Positions 53,045 to 60,927 of a stretch of DNA of 64,000 nucleotides are shown here, piece after piece. Position 1 is the first letter of the stretch. Each line of letters opens with the position of its first letter. Source of the stretch: Albimonas pacifica (GTDB lineage: Bacteria > Pseudomonadota > Alphaproteobacteria > Rhodobacterales > Rhodobacteraceae); NCBI RefSeq assembly GCF_900113695.1, contig NZ_FOQH01000010.1, positions 186,001-250,000 of the forward strand, given 5' to 3'. A program made the position numbers and the translations under genes. The notes beneath the pieces were generated by a model, which did not search any database, was not told the DNA's origin, and was given only the letters and a program-made list of their open reading frames with translations.

Positions 53045-54091
53045 ATGCCCAAGGACCACCGCGCCCAGCCCGCCCCCGCGCATCCGTTCCCGGAGGCGCC
53101 GAAGCCGGGCGAGGTCCTCGAGGTCGCCCCCGGCCTCCTGTGGCTGCGCTTCAAGCTGCCCTTCGCGCTGAACCACGTGAACGTCTACCTGATCGAGGAC
53201 GGCGCCGGCTGGGCCGCGGTCGACACCGGCATCGGCGACGACCTGACCCGCGAGGTCTGGGAGAGCCTGTTCGCCGGCCCCCTGAAGGGCCGTCCGCTGA
53301 CCCGGCTGATCCTGACCCATCACCACCCCGACCACATGGGTTCGGCGGGGTGGCTGTCGGAGAAGTTCGGCATCCCGGTCCACATGACCGAGACCGAGTA
53401 TTTCATGGGCCGCTACCTGGGCACCGGCCACGACGCGGTGCATGGCGACGCCCACCGGATCTTCTACCAGAACCACGGCATGACCGAGAGCGGCGCCGCC
53501 GCCGTCACCGGCCGCGGCCACATGTACCTGGAGATGATCACCGGCCTGCCGTCCTCGTTCCACGCGCTGGAGCCGCGGGAGCCGTTCGAGATCGGCGGGC
53601 GGACCTTCCAGGTCCACACCGGCGGCGGGCACTCGTGGAACCAGGCGATGCTGCATTGCGAGGACGAGACTTTCTTCATCGCCGCCGACCAGGTGCTGGG
53701 GCGGATCACGCCCAACATCTCGGTGCATTCGGTGCAGCCGGACGGGGATCCGCTGGGGCGCTATCTCGACAGCCTCGCCTCGCTGCGCGCGGCGATCCCG
53801 GACGGCACGCTGACCCTGCCGGGCCACGACCTGCCGATCACCCACCTGCACCAGCGCATCGGCGAGCTGATCGCCCACCATGACGAGCGCTGCGACATCG
53901 TGCTGAACGCCTGCCGCGACAAGGTGCTGAGCTGCGCCGAGATCACCCCGATCCTGTTCACCCGGCAGATGGACGAGCACATGTTCTCCTTCGCCTTCTC
54001 CGAGACGCTGGCGCATGTGAACCGCCTGCTGCGCGAGGGGCGGCTGGTGGACGTGGGCGAGCCCGACGGGCCGCGCTTCCGCTCCGCCTGA
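53045..54091 (+). CDS. MBL-fold metallohydrolase
   Basis: A 348-residue metallo-beta-lactamase-fold protein. The metal motif is THHHPDHMGSAGW (about residues 94-106), with VDTGIGDD before it, GGGHSWNQAMLHCED (second His) and AADQVLGRITPNI (metal Asp) after, and LPGHDLPITH (final His). A helical C-terminal domain (about 270-348) with RQMDEHMFSFAFSETLAHVNRLL resembles that of LACTB2-like and quorum-quenching-like hydrolases. Substrates in this group include thioesters, lactones and nucleic acids, so none can be assigned. GAGGGAGA precedes the ATG. It is probably monocistronic. Confidence 0.88.
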   Translation: MPKDHRAQPAPAHPFPEAPKPGEVLEVAPGLLWLRFKLPFALNHVNVYLIEDGAGWAAVDTGIGDDLTREVWESLFAGPLKGRPLTRLILTHHHPDHMGSAGWLSEKFGIPVHMTETEYFMGRYLGTGHDAVHGDAHRIFYQNHGMTESGAAAVTGRGHMYLEMITGLPSSFHALEPREPFEIGGRTFQVHTGGGHSWNQAMLHCEDETFFIAADQVLGRITPNISVHSVQPDGDPLGRYLDSLASLRAAIPDGTLTLPGHDLPITHLHQRIGELIAHHDERCDIVLNACRDKVLSCAEITPILFTRQMDEHMFSFAFSETLAHVNRLLREGRLVDVGEPDGPRFRSA

Positions 54092-54163
54092 GGGGCGCGC
54101 GGTTGACGGGGGCGGGCGGCCTCCTACCCTGAAGGCGTCAGCAACGGGGCGAAGGGGGCGCGC

Positions 54164-54823
54164 ATGGCCCGCGGCGAAGGGTTCGTGATCATCGGCCTGG
54201 GCACGTTCGGCACCACGGTGGCGACCGAGCTCGCCCGCGCCGGCGAGCATGTGCTGGGCATCGACCGGCACGAGCGGCACGTGGCGCGGGTGGCCGACGA
54301 GCTGTCGGAGGCGATCATCGCCGACGCCCGCGACGAGGACGCCTTGCGCGAGGCCGGCGTGGGCGCCTACGCCACCGTCATCGTCGGCATCGGCGAGGAC
54401 CTGGAGGCGAGCCTGCTCGCCACCATGAACGCGCGCCTGCTGGGGGTGAAGCGGGTCTGGGTGAAGGCCAAGACCCGCACCCACCACCGCATCCTGCTCA
54501 AGATCGGCGCCGACCGGGTGATCCTGCCCGAGCAGGAGATCGGCCGCCACGCCGCCCAGGTGCTGCGCAATCCGCAGGTGCGCGACTACGTCAGCCTCGG
54601 GAACGGCTTCCATGTCGTCGAGTACGTCGCCTCCGAGGATATGGACGGCTGGACGCTGGATCGCCTGAAGCTCGACGATTACCAGGACCTGCGCGCGCTG
54701 GGCCTGATGCGGGGGACCGAGTTCGTGCCCTGCACCTCCCCCGAGACGGAGCTGAAGGCCGAGGACAAGCTCCTCCTGCTGGGGCGGCGCGAGGATTTCC
54801 GCCGCTTCGGCGACGTGCTCTGA
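54164..54823 (+). CDS. ktrA: Potassium uptake regulatory subunit KtrA/TrkA type
   Basis: 219 residues: an RCK_N domain with Rossmann motif VIIGLGTFGTTVATEL (about 7-22) and the acidic nucleotide contact GIDRHERHV, then a TrkA_C domain (about 135-219, SEDMDGWTLDRLKLDDYQDL ... AEDKLLLLGR). KtrA octamers bind ATP/ADP and gate KtrB. The single RCK unit (about 220 residues) rather than the doubled TrkA form supports a Ktr-type system. GAAGGGGG precedes the ATG. Its stop is 7 bp before the membrane subunit gene. Confidence 0.93.
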   Translation: MARGEGFVIIGLGTFGTTVATELARAGEHVLGIDRHERHVARVADELSEAIIADARDEDALREAGVGAYATVIVGIGEDLEASLLATMNARLLGVKRVWVKAKTRTHHRILLKIGADRVILPEQEIGRHAAQVLRNPQVRDYVSLGNGFHVVEYVASEDMDGWTLDRLKLDDYQDLRALGLMRGTEFVPCTSPETELKAEDKLLLLGRREDFRRFGDVL

Positions 54824-54830
54824 GCGGCCG

Positions 54831-56168
54831 ATGGCGAAGGGGCAGGCGGTGTTCCGAAAGCGGGTGCGGCTGCCCCCTCCGGCGGCGCTGGCGCTGCTCT
54901 ACGCCGCGCTGGTGGCGCTGGGGGCGGGGCTGCTGAGCCTGCCGGGCGCGACGGTCGAGCCGATCGGCTGGGGGGACGCGCTGTTCACCTCGGCCTCGGC
55001 CGTCACGGTCACGGGGCTGGCGGTGGTCGACACCGGCACGGGCTTCACTCTGTTCGGGCAGGCGGTGATCCTGGGGCTGATCCAGCTCGGCGGGCTGGGG
55101 CTGATGACCTTCGCGGCGCTGGTGCTGACCATGCTGGGGCGGCCGATGGGGTTCTCGTCGCGCAGCTTCCTGCGCGAGGACCTCAACCAGACCTCGATCT
55201 CCGAGCTGTTCCGGCTGGTGCGCCTGATCCTGAAGGTGGTGCTGGTCTGCGAGGCCGCGGGCGCCGCCGCCCTGGCGGCGGTCTTCGTGCCGGCGGAGGG
55301 GCTTTGGCCGGGCCTGTGGTCGGCGGTCTTCCACTCGGTCTCGGCCTTCAACAACGCGGGGTTCTCGCTCTATTCCGACAGCCTCTCGGGCTTCGCGGCG
55401 AACCCGGTGGTGAACCTCGCGACGCCGGCCCTGCTGATCGTGGGGGGGCTGGGCTACATGGTGCTGCACGAGATCCTGAACCGCACGCCCTGGCGCGCGA
55501 TGAGCCTGCATTCCAAGCTGACGCTGATCGGCACGGGCGCGCTGCTGGCCTGGGGCATGGTCGCCTTCGCGGCGCTGGAGTGGACCAACCCCGGCACGCT
55601 CGGCCCGATGCCCTGGTGGGAGAAGCTGATGGCGAGCTGGTTCCAGTCCGCCACCACCCGCACCGCGGGCTTCAACACGGTCGACATCGGGGCGCTGCAC
55701 GACTCGACGGCGCTGATGTTCATGTCGCTGATGATGATCGGGGGCGGCTCGACCTCGACCGCGGGGGGAATCAAGGTCACCACCTTCATCGTCCTGATCC
55801 TCGCCACCGTCGCCTTCTTCCGCAGGCGCGACACGCTGCACGCCTTCGGCCGCTCGCTGGGGGTGGACGAGGTGATGAAGGTGCTGGCGCTGGCGATGGT
55901 CAGCCTGCTGACGGTGATGGGGGCGACCTTCGTGCTGTCGGTGATGCACGACGGGGAGTTCCTGGACCTGGCCTTCGAGACGGTCTCGGCCTTCGCCACC
56001 GTGGGCCTGTCGCGGGGGGCCACGGGGGAGCTCGACGGGCTCGGCCGGGCCGCGGTGGTGTTCCTGATGTTCGTGGGGCGCGTCGGTCCGCTGACGCTGG
56101 GCTTCTTCCTGGCCACCCAGGCGCCCCCGCGGGTGCGCTATCCCGGCGGGCGGGTGTTCCTGGGCTGA
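54831..56168 (+). CDS. ktrB: Potassium transporter membrane subunit KtrB type
   Basis: A 445-residue TrkH/KtrB-family channel. It shows four M1-P-M2 repeats; selectivity-loop segments include SASAVTVTGLAV (about 52-63), SVSAFNNAGFSL (about 174-185), SATTRTAGFNTVDI (about 272-285) and SAFATVGLSRG (about 387-397), each with the conserved glycine. GGGSTSTAGGIKVTT and the C-terminal FVGRVGPLTLGFFLA are typical of KtrB. A short basic N-terminus precedes the first helix. It forms an operon with ktrA. A small hairpin CAGACG-TTG-CGTCTG (56262-56276) and repeat family B follow it. Confidence 0.93.
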   Translation: MAKGQAVFRKRVRLPPPAALALLYAALVALGAGLLSLPGATVEPIGWGDALFTSASAVTVTGLAVVDTGTGFTLFGQAVILGLIQLGGLGLMTFAALVLTMLGRPMGFSSRSFLREDLNQTSISELFRLVRLILKVVLVCEAAGAAALAAVFVPAEGLWPGLWSAVFHSVSAFNNAGFSLYSDSLSGFAANPVVNLATPALLIVGGLGYMVLHEILNRTPWRAMSLHSKLTLIGTGALLAWGMVAFAALEWTNPGTLGPMPWWEKLMASWFQSATTRTAGFNTVDIGALHDSTALMFMSLMMIGGGSTSTAGGIKVTTFIVLILATVAFFRRRDTLHAFGRSLGVDEVMKVLALAMVSLLTVMGATFVLSVMHDGEFLDLAFETVSAFATVGLSRGATGELDGLGRAAVVFLMFVGRVGPLTLGFFLATQAPPRVRYPGGRVFLG

Positions 56169-56185
56169 GCCGGAAGGGGGCGCGA

Positions 56186-56260
56186 GGCGCCGGCGCGCGC
56201 CGACCCGGCGGTCGGCCCGCCCGCCCACCCCCGCCCACCGGCCCGGCGCGCGCCGGCGCC
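56186..56260. repeat. Palindromic repeat family B, copy 2
   Basis: Perfect 17-bp terminal inverted repeats, GGCGCCGGCGCGCGCCG (56186-56202) and CGGCGCGCGCCGGCGCC (56244-56260), enclose the same 24-bp loop sequence (56213-56236) as copy 1. It lies just downstream of ktrB. Confidence 0.85.
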
Positions 56261-56291
56261 GCAGACGTTGCGTCTGGGGGCAGGGGGGAGG

Positions 56292-56397
56292 GCGCCCGGG
56301 CTTGACCCGGGGCCCCCGACGGCCGGCAGGGGGCGCGGGCCTTGCCGGAAGGGCGCCGCGCCCGCCACGGGCCCAAGCCCGCCCGCAGGGCGCCTGT
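56292..56397. repeat. REP-like half element and a partial family A end
   Basis: 56292-56313 (GCGCCCGGGCTTGACCCGGGGC) is close to one arm of the inverted repeat at 59424-59521. 56377-56397 is the exact reverse complement of the 21-bp left end shared by family A copies 2 and 3. Both lie between convergent ktrB and the thiamine-diphosphate enzyme gene. Confidence 0.7.
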
Positions 56398-56443
56398 GGG
56401 CCCGGGAATCCCCGGCCCGAGGGCCGGGGAGGATTGCGAAGAG

Positions 56444-57994
56444 TCAGATCCGGGCTTCGATCAGGAACGGGCCCTTGGTCTTCATGGCGTGGTCGAGGAG
56501 CTTGCAGAACTCCTCGATCGTCTCGGCGCGGCCGCCGTCGACGCCCATGCCCTTCGCCATCAGCACCCAGTCGAGGTCGGGACGGTCCAGGTCCAGCATC
56601 CGCCGGGCGTTCTCGCCGAAGTCGTTGACGCCGACGTTGCGCATCTCGCCCTGCAGGATCGCGTACTTGCGGTTGGCGTAGACGATGGTGACCACGTCCA
56701 GCTCCTCGCGCGCCTGGGTCCACAGGCCCTGCACCGTGTACATGCCCGAGCCGTCGGCCTGCATCGCCACCACCTTGCGGTCGGGGCAGGCGATGCCGGC
56801 GCCGATGGCGAGCGGGATGCCCTCGCCGATGGCGCCGCCGGTGAGGGGCAGGTGGTCGTGGGGGTGCAGGCCGGGGGAGAGCGCCGCCAGCGGGCCGGCG
56901 GAGGTCACCGACTCCTCGACCACGATCGCGTTCTGAGGCAGGCGCCGGGCCACGGCGGCGGCGATGGTGGCCGGCGTCAGGGCGCCGGTGGGCTCGGCGA
57001 TCTCGTTCTGCACGAAGGCGTTGGCCTTGAAGGGGGACTTGGCGGTCAGGCCGATGGCCTCGGCGAGCTGCTGCAGCGCGGCCTCGAGATCATGCTCGTG
57101 CTCGGCGACCTGGATCACCTCCGCCGCGTCGGGCAGCGGCGAGGAGGGCTTGCCGGGGTAGCCGAAGAACACCGCCGGCTTCTTCGCGCCGATGCAGATC
57201 GCGACCTCGACATGCTCCAGCGCCTGGATCGCCATGTCGACGTTGTAGGGGGTCATCCGCACGGCCACCCGGCCGGCGCCGCGCTGGCCGCGGTCGGACT
57301 GGGGGTGGAAGAGGTCGGCGCCGGTCGCCAGCGCGATGCGGCCCGCCCACTCCAGCGCCCGCTCGCGCAGCGCGCGGTGCTGCAGGAACAGCGCGCAGCG
57401 CTTGCCGGACTTCAGCGCCTGGGCGGCGGCCTTCAGCGGGCCCTCGTCGATGGCGGGCGGGACCGGCATCGGCAGCTTGGAGGGGGTGCGCGCCTCGACC
57501 TCGCCCCAGGCGGAGTCGGCGGGCAGGATCAGGGTGACGGGGCCGCGGGTGGCGATGGACTGGGTCCAGGCTTCTTCCGTCTTCGGGCCCACGTCCTCGG
57601 GCGAGGTGGCGCGCCCGACCCAGTGCGACATCGGCCAGGCCAGCCCGTCGATGTCCGAGGTCAGCGGCGCGTCGGCGGCCAGGTGCCACGAGGCATGGTC
57701 GCCCGGCACGTTGATCATCGGCGTGCGCGCGCGCCGGGCGTTGTGCATGTTCGCCAGACCGTTGGCGAGGCCCGGCCCCGTGTGCAGCAGCGTCACCGCC
57801 GGCTTGTCGGCCATGCGTGCGTAGCCGTCGGCGGCGCCGGTCACCACGCCCTCGAACAGGCCCAGCACGCAGCGGAGCTGGGGCTTGCGGTCGAGGGCCG
57901 CGACGAAGTGCATTTCGGACGTGCCGGGGTTGGAGAAGCACACGTCCACGTCGTTCGCCAGCAGCGTGTCGCAGAGAAGGTCGGCGCCGTTCAT
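56444..57994 (-). CDS. Thiamine-diphosphate enzyme, acetolactate-synthase/benzoylformate-decarboxylase-like
   Basis: A 516-residue three-domain ThDP enzyme. The Pyr domain (about 1-165) has the activating Glu in GLFEGVVTGAADGYARM (Glu48) and HTGPGLANGLANMHNAR. A short central domain (about 185-330) follows, then the PP domain (about 350-516) with the magnesium motif QADGSGMYTVQGLWTQARE and ANRKYAILQGEM. It is shorter than true acetolactate synthase (about 570) and lacks obvious FAD-contact residues, so a decarboxylase or lyase on a 2-oxo acid is likely. It is divergent from the split decarboxylase genes, with 284 bp shared between them. Substrate unknown. Confidence 0.85.
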   Translation of the reverse strand: MNGADLLCDTLLANDVDVCFSNPGTSEMHFVAALDRKPQLRCVLGLFEGVVTGAADGYARMADKPAVTLLHTGPGLANGLANMHNARRARTPMINVPGDHASWHLAADAPLTSDIDGLAWPMSHWVGRATSPEDVGPKTEEAWTQSIATRGPVTLILPADSAWGEVEARTPSKLPMPVPPAIDEGPLKAAAQALKSGKRCALFLQHRALRERALEWAGRIALATGADLFHPQSDRGQRGAGRVAVRMTPYNVDMAIQALEHVEVAICIGAKKPAVFFGYPGKPSSPLPDAAEVIQVAEHEHDLEAALQQLAEAIGLTAKSPFKANAFVQNEIAEPTGALTPATIAAAVARRLPQNAIVVEESVTSAGPLAALSPGLHPHDHLPLTGGAIGEGIPLAIGAGIACPDRKVVAMQADGSGMYTVQGLWTQAREELDVVTIVYANRKYAILQGEMRNVGVNDFGENARRMLDLDRPDLDWVLMAKGMGVDGGRAETIEEFCKLLDHAMKTKGPFLIEARI

Positions 57995-58278
57995 CGGTCT
58001 TGGCTCCAGGGTCTTGGGGGGCGCGGCGCGGCAGGGCGTCGGGCGTCGGGAAGGAAACCGCCGCCGGCAGGGCCGCGGCGGAAGGAGGGCGGCCGAAAGT
58101 GGACCGGCCGGCCGGTGGATGTCGAGAGCAATCGTCGACAGTTCGCGCCGACAAGGCTTCCCCCCCGCGCGCCGGGCGCCCTAGGCTGCGCCGTGAACGC
58201 CCCGGCGAGGGCGAAGCCGCACGGACGTCCCCTGCGCCGCGCGCGGCGCCGGCCGCGGCGCCTGACGGGAGGACCGAA

Positions 58279-58815
58279 TTGACCGACGCCCCACCCCTGT
58301 CCACCGAGGCGGCCGCCTGGCCCGCCCAGCTCTACGCCGCGCTGAAAAGCGCCGGCGTGCGCCATGCCTCCTACGTGCCCGACGCGGGCCATGCCGAGCT
58401 GATCCGCCGCTTCCAGCAGGATCCCGAGGCGATCGAGGTGATGCTCTCGACCGAGGAGGAGGGGGTGGCGCTGGCCTGCGGCGCCTGGCTCGGCGGGATG
58501 CGCTCGGTGGTGCTGATGCAGTCCTCGGGCGTCGGCAACTGCATCAACATGCTGTCGCTGCCGGCGCAGGCGCGGATGCCGCTGCTGATGCTGGTGACGA
58601 TGCGGGGCGAGTGGGGCGAGTTCAATCCCTGGCAGGTCCCGATGAGCCGCGCGGTCCAGCCGACGCTGGAGGCGATGGGCATGACCGTGCTGCGGGTCGA
58701 GGCCGCGCAGGACGTGGCCCCCACCGTCGCCCAGGCTGCCGCGATGGCCTACGGGGCCGACCAGCGCATCGCCGTGCTGCTGGGACAGAAGCTGCTGGGA
58801 GCGAAGACATGGTGA
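58279..58815 (+). CDS. ComD-like ThDP decarboxylase alpha subunit (Pyr domain)
   Basis: 178 residues, a stand-alone ThDP Pyr domain like the alpha subunits of sulfopyruvate (ComD) or phosphonopyruvate decarboxylases. Family features: SYVPDAGHAELIRRF, the activating Glu in MLSTEEEGVALACGAWLGG (about 58-77), LMQSSGVGNCINMLSLP and TMRGEWGEFNPWQ. The start is TTG at 58279, preceded by GGGAGGA at ideal spacing; no ATG is in a better place. It overlaps the beta subunit gene by 7 nt. Substrate not determinable; neither phosphonate nor sulfonate genes are adjacent. Confidence 0.87.
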   Translation: MTDAPPLSTEAAAWPAQLYAALKSAGVRHASYVPDAGHAELIRRFQQDPEAIEVMLSTEEEGVALACGAWLGGMRSVVLMQSSGVGNCINMLSLPAQARMPLLMLVTMRGEWGEFNPWQVPMSRAVQPTLEAMGMTVLRVEAAQDVAPTVAQAAAMAYGADQRIAVLLGQKLLGAKTW

Positions 58816-59408
58816 GCCAGACCGTCGAGCGTCGCGCCGCCGTCGCCGCCCTGCTGGCGGAGCGCGGAGAGGGCGAGGCCCGGGCCCTGGTGGTCAGCGG
58901 CCTCGGCTCGCCGACCTGGGACCTGCACGCCGCCGGCGACGTGCCGGAGAACTTCTACCTGTGGGGCGCCATGGGCGGCGCCGCGATGGTGGCGCTGGGC
59001 GTCGCCCAGGCGCAGCCCGCCCGCCGGGTGATCGCCCTGACCGGCGACGGCGAGCAGTTGATGGCGCTGGGCGCGCTGGCCACCATCGGGGCCGCCAAGC
59101 CCTCGAACCTGACTGTGGTGGTGCTGGACAACGAGCACTACGCCGAGACCGGCGCCCAGCCCTCCCACACCGGCCGGGGCGTGGACATGGCCGAGGTCGC
59201 CCGCGCCTGCGGCTTCGCCGAGACCGCCGTCGCGCGCAGCCTCTCGGAGGTCGAAACGCTGGGCGCCCGCCTGGCGGAGCCCGCCAACGGCCCCCGCCTC
59301 TTCGTGGTGAAGATCGGGGTCGAGGCGCCCCCCCGCTCGTTGCCGACGCGGGACGCGCCGTATCTCAAGACCCGGTTCCGGGAGGCGCTGGGCTTCAAGC
59401 CCGGCTGA
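58809..59408 (+). CDS. ComE-like ThDP decarboxylase beta subunit (PP domain)
   Basis: 199 residues, a stand-alone ThDP PP domain. Features: LVVSGLGSPTWDLHAAGD, NFYLWGAMGGAAMVALGVAQAQP, the magnesium/ThDP motif ALTGDGEQLMALGALATIGAAKPSNLTVVVLDNEHYAETG (GDGE to N spacing as in the family) and HTGRGVDMAEVARACGF. With the alpha subunit it should form a complete active site at the subunit interface, decarboxylating a 2-oxo acid (for example sulfopyruvate- or phosphonopyruvate-like). It ends at a strong inverted repeat. Confidence 0.87.
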   Translation: MVSQTVERRAAVAALLAERGEGEARALVVSGLGSPTWDLHAAGDVPENFYLWGAMGGAAMVALGVAQAQPARRVIALTGDGEQLMALGALATIGAAKPSNLTVVVLDNEHYAETGAQPSHTGRGVDMAEVARACGFAETAVARSLSEVETLGARLAEPANGPRLFVVKIGVEAPPRSLPTRDAPYLKTRFREALGFKPG

Positions 59409-59423
59409 AACCTCGCCGGCCGA

Positions 59424-59521
59424 GCGCGCCCCGGGCCTGACCCGGGGCCTCGTGCCCGCCGTCCTCCACGGCGTCCGGCGCGGGCGTCTCGCAGAGGCCC
59501 CGGGTCAGGCCTGGGGCGCGC
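59424..59521. repeat. REP-like 28-bp inverted repeat between convergent operons
   Basis: Arms 59424-59451 and 59494-59521 are complementary at 27 of 28 positions and are separated by 42 bp. The arm contains CCCCGGGCCTGACCCGGGG. Placed between the ComE-like gene (plus) and the deacetylase operon (minus), it probably ends transcription from both sides. A related half site is at 56292-56313. Confidence 0.85.
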
Positions 59522-59542
59522 GTGGGGCGGGCGGCGCGCCTC

Positions 59543-60433
59543 TCAAGCCGGCGGGTGGAGGGAGGCGTAGTGCGCCGCCACCTGGCCCGGCGTGGTGATC
59601 CACAGCTTGTCGCGGAAGGCCGCGACATGGGCCAGCGCCCGGCGCAGGGCGCGCAGGCGGTAGGGCTGGCCGATGACGAACGGGTGCAGGACGATCGTGT
59701 AGACCAGCGGGTATTTCCCGGACTGGAACAGCATCTCGTCGAACTGGTCGACCATCATCCGCTCGAAATCCGCGGCGCCCTGCTGGCGGAACACCATGGC
59801 CGGGCTGTCGTTGACCTCGATGGAATAGGGCACCGAGAGCAGCGGCCCCGAGCGGGTGCGCATCCAGAACGGCTGGTCGTCGGCGGGCCAGTCGAGCACA
59901 TAGTCCAGCCCCGCCTCCTTCAGCAGGTCGAGCGTCACCGGGGTCTGGGCGAGATACGGGCCAAGCCAGCCCTTCGGCGCGGTCCCGGCGAAGGCGCGGA
60001 TCGCCGCGAGGCTCTCCTCGATCAGGGCGCGTTCCTCGGCTTCGGGCAGCGTGTCCTGCCGCTCGGCGTTGGTGCGGCCGTGGCCGACGAACTCGTCGCC
60101 CCGCTCCAGGATCCGCTCGGCGATGCGGGCGTGGCGGTCGAGCAGCAGCGAGTTGAAGTTGTGCGAGGCCGGAAACCCCAGCTCGTCCAGCAGGTCAAAC
60201 AGATACCACTGCCCGACCCGGTTGCCGTATTCCCGCCAGGCGTAGTTGCGGGTGGTCTGCGGCGCCCCGACCTGGGCGCTGTCCGAGCCCAGCCCGTCGA
60301 GGTAGCTGAACACCTCGATGTTGTTGCAGATGCAGACCGCGAGGCGCTTGCCCTCCGGCCAGGAGAAATCCGGCCGGTCGGGCAGGGCCGAGAAGCCGAA
60401 GCGGTCGTGGGTCTTGAGGTCGATCATCGGCAT
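59543..60433 (-). CDS. Polysaccharide-deacetylase-family protein, PuuE-like
   Basis: 296 residues of the NodB-like superfamily. The resemblance is to PuuE-type, metal-independent amide hydrolases: the block REYGNRVGQWYLFDLLDELGFPASHNFNSLLLDRHARIAERI is characteristic. The usual metal motif 1 (TFDDG) is replaced by CNNIEVF, and motif 2 (HxxxH) by VGHGRTNAERQ, so a deacetylase metal site is absent. PuuE is an allantoinase, suggesting that this protein opens a cyclic amide or ureide. GAAGGGAA lies upstream of ATG 60433. It is the last gene of the minus-strand operon, 11 bp after the 2Fe-2S subunit gene. Confidence 0.82.
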   Translation of the reverse strand: MPMIDLKTHDRFGFSALPDRPDFSWPEGKRLAVCICNNIEVFSYLDGLGSDSAQVGAPQTTRNYAWREYGNRVGQWYLFDLLDELGFPASHNFNSLLLDRHARIAERILERGDEFVGHGRTNAERQDTLPEAEERALIEESLAAIRAFAGTAPKGWLGPYLAQTPVTLDLLKEAGLDYVLDWPADDQPFWMRTRSGPLLSVPYSIEVNDSPAMVFRQQGAADFERMMVDQFDEMLFQSGKYPLVYTIVLHPFVIGQPYRLRALRRALAHVAAFRDKLWITTPGQVAAHYASLHPPA

Positions 60434-60444
60434 GGCGGTTCCCT

Positions 60445-60927
60445 TCAGGCGGGGGCGGCGGTCCGGGCCCCGGCCCAGGCGCGCACCGCCTTGAGGATGT
60501 TCACATAGCCCGTGCAGCGGCAGAGGTTGGAGGAGAGGACCTCGACCAGCTCCTCGTCGCTCATCTCCGGGTCCCGCTCCAGCGCCGCCACCGCCAGCAT
60601 CAGGAAGCCGGGCGTGCAGAAGCCGCACTGCAGGGCGTGGTGGTCGATGAAGCTCTGCTGGAGGGGATGCAGCGTCTCGCCCTCGGCCAGGCCCTCGACG
60701 GTGCGGATCTGCGCGCCCTCGGCCTGGTGGGCGAACATCAGGCAGGACCGGACGGGGGCGCCGTCGACGATCACCGTGCAGGCGCCGCAGACGCCATGCT
60801 CGCAGCCCAGGTGCGTGCCGGTCAGGCGGCAGTCCTCGCGCAGCGCGTCGGCGAGGGTTTTTCTATGCTCCACCTCGATCGCGTGAGGCCGGCCGTTCAC
60901 GGTCAGGGTGACGGGATGCTTGCTCAT
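60445..60927 (-). CDS. Molybdenum hydroxylase 2Fe-2S subunit
   Basis: A 160-residue small subunit of the CO dehydrogenase/xanthine dehydrogenase type (CoxS/CutS). The plant-ferredoxin-like cluster uses CEHGVCGAC and the Cys of SCLMF (about residues 42-64). The C-terminal helical cluster uses CGFCTPGF and CRCTGY (about 101-140). It passes electrons from the molybdenum site to FAD. The ATG overlaps the stop of the FAD-subunit gene (ATGA, 4 nt). Confidence 0.95.
   Translation of the reverse strand: MSKHPVTLTVNGRPHAIEVEHRKTLADALREDCRLTGTHLGCEHGVCGACTVIVDGAPVRSCLMFAHQAEGAQIRTVEGLAEGETLHPLQQSFIDHHALQCGFCTPGFLMLAVAALERDPEMSDEELVEVLSSNLCRCTGYVNILKAVRAWAGARTAAPA

Noticed and set aside
56444-57994. 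Assignment as biosynthetic acetolactate synthase (ilvB)
   Set aside because: The protein is too short, has no ilvN beside it, and lies in an accessory catabolic context.
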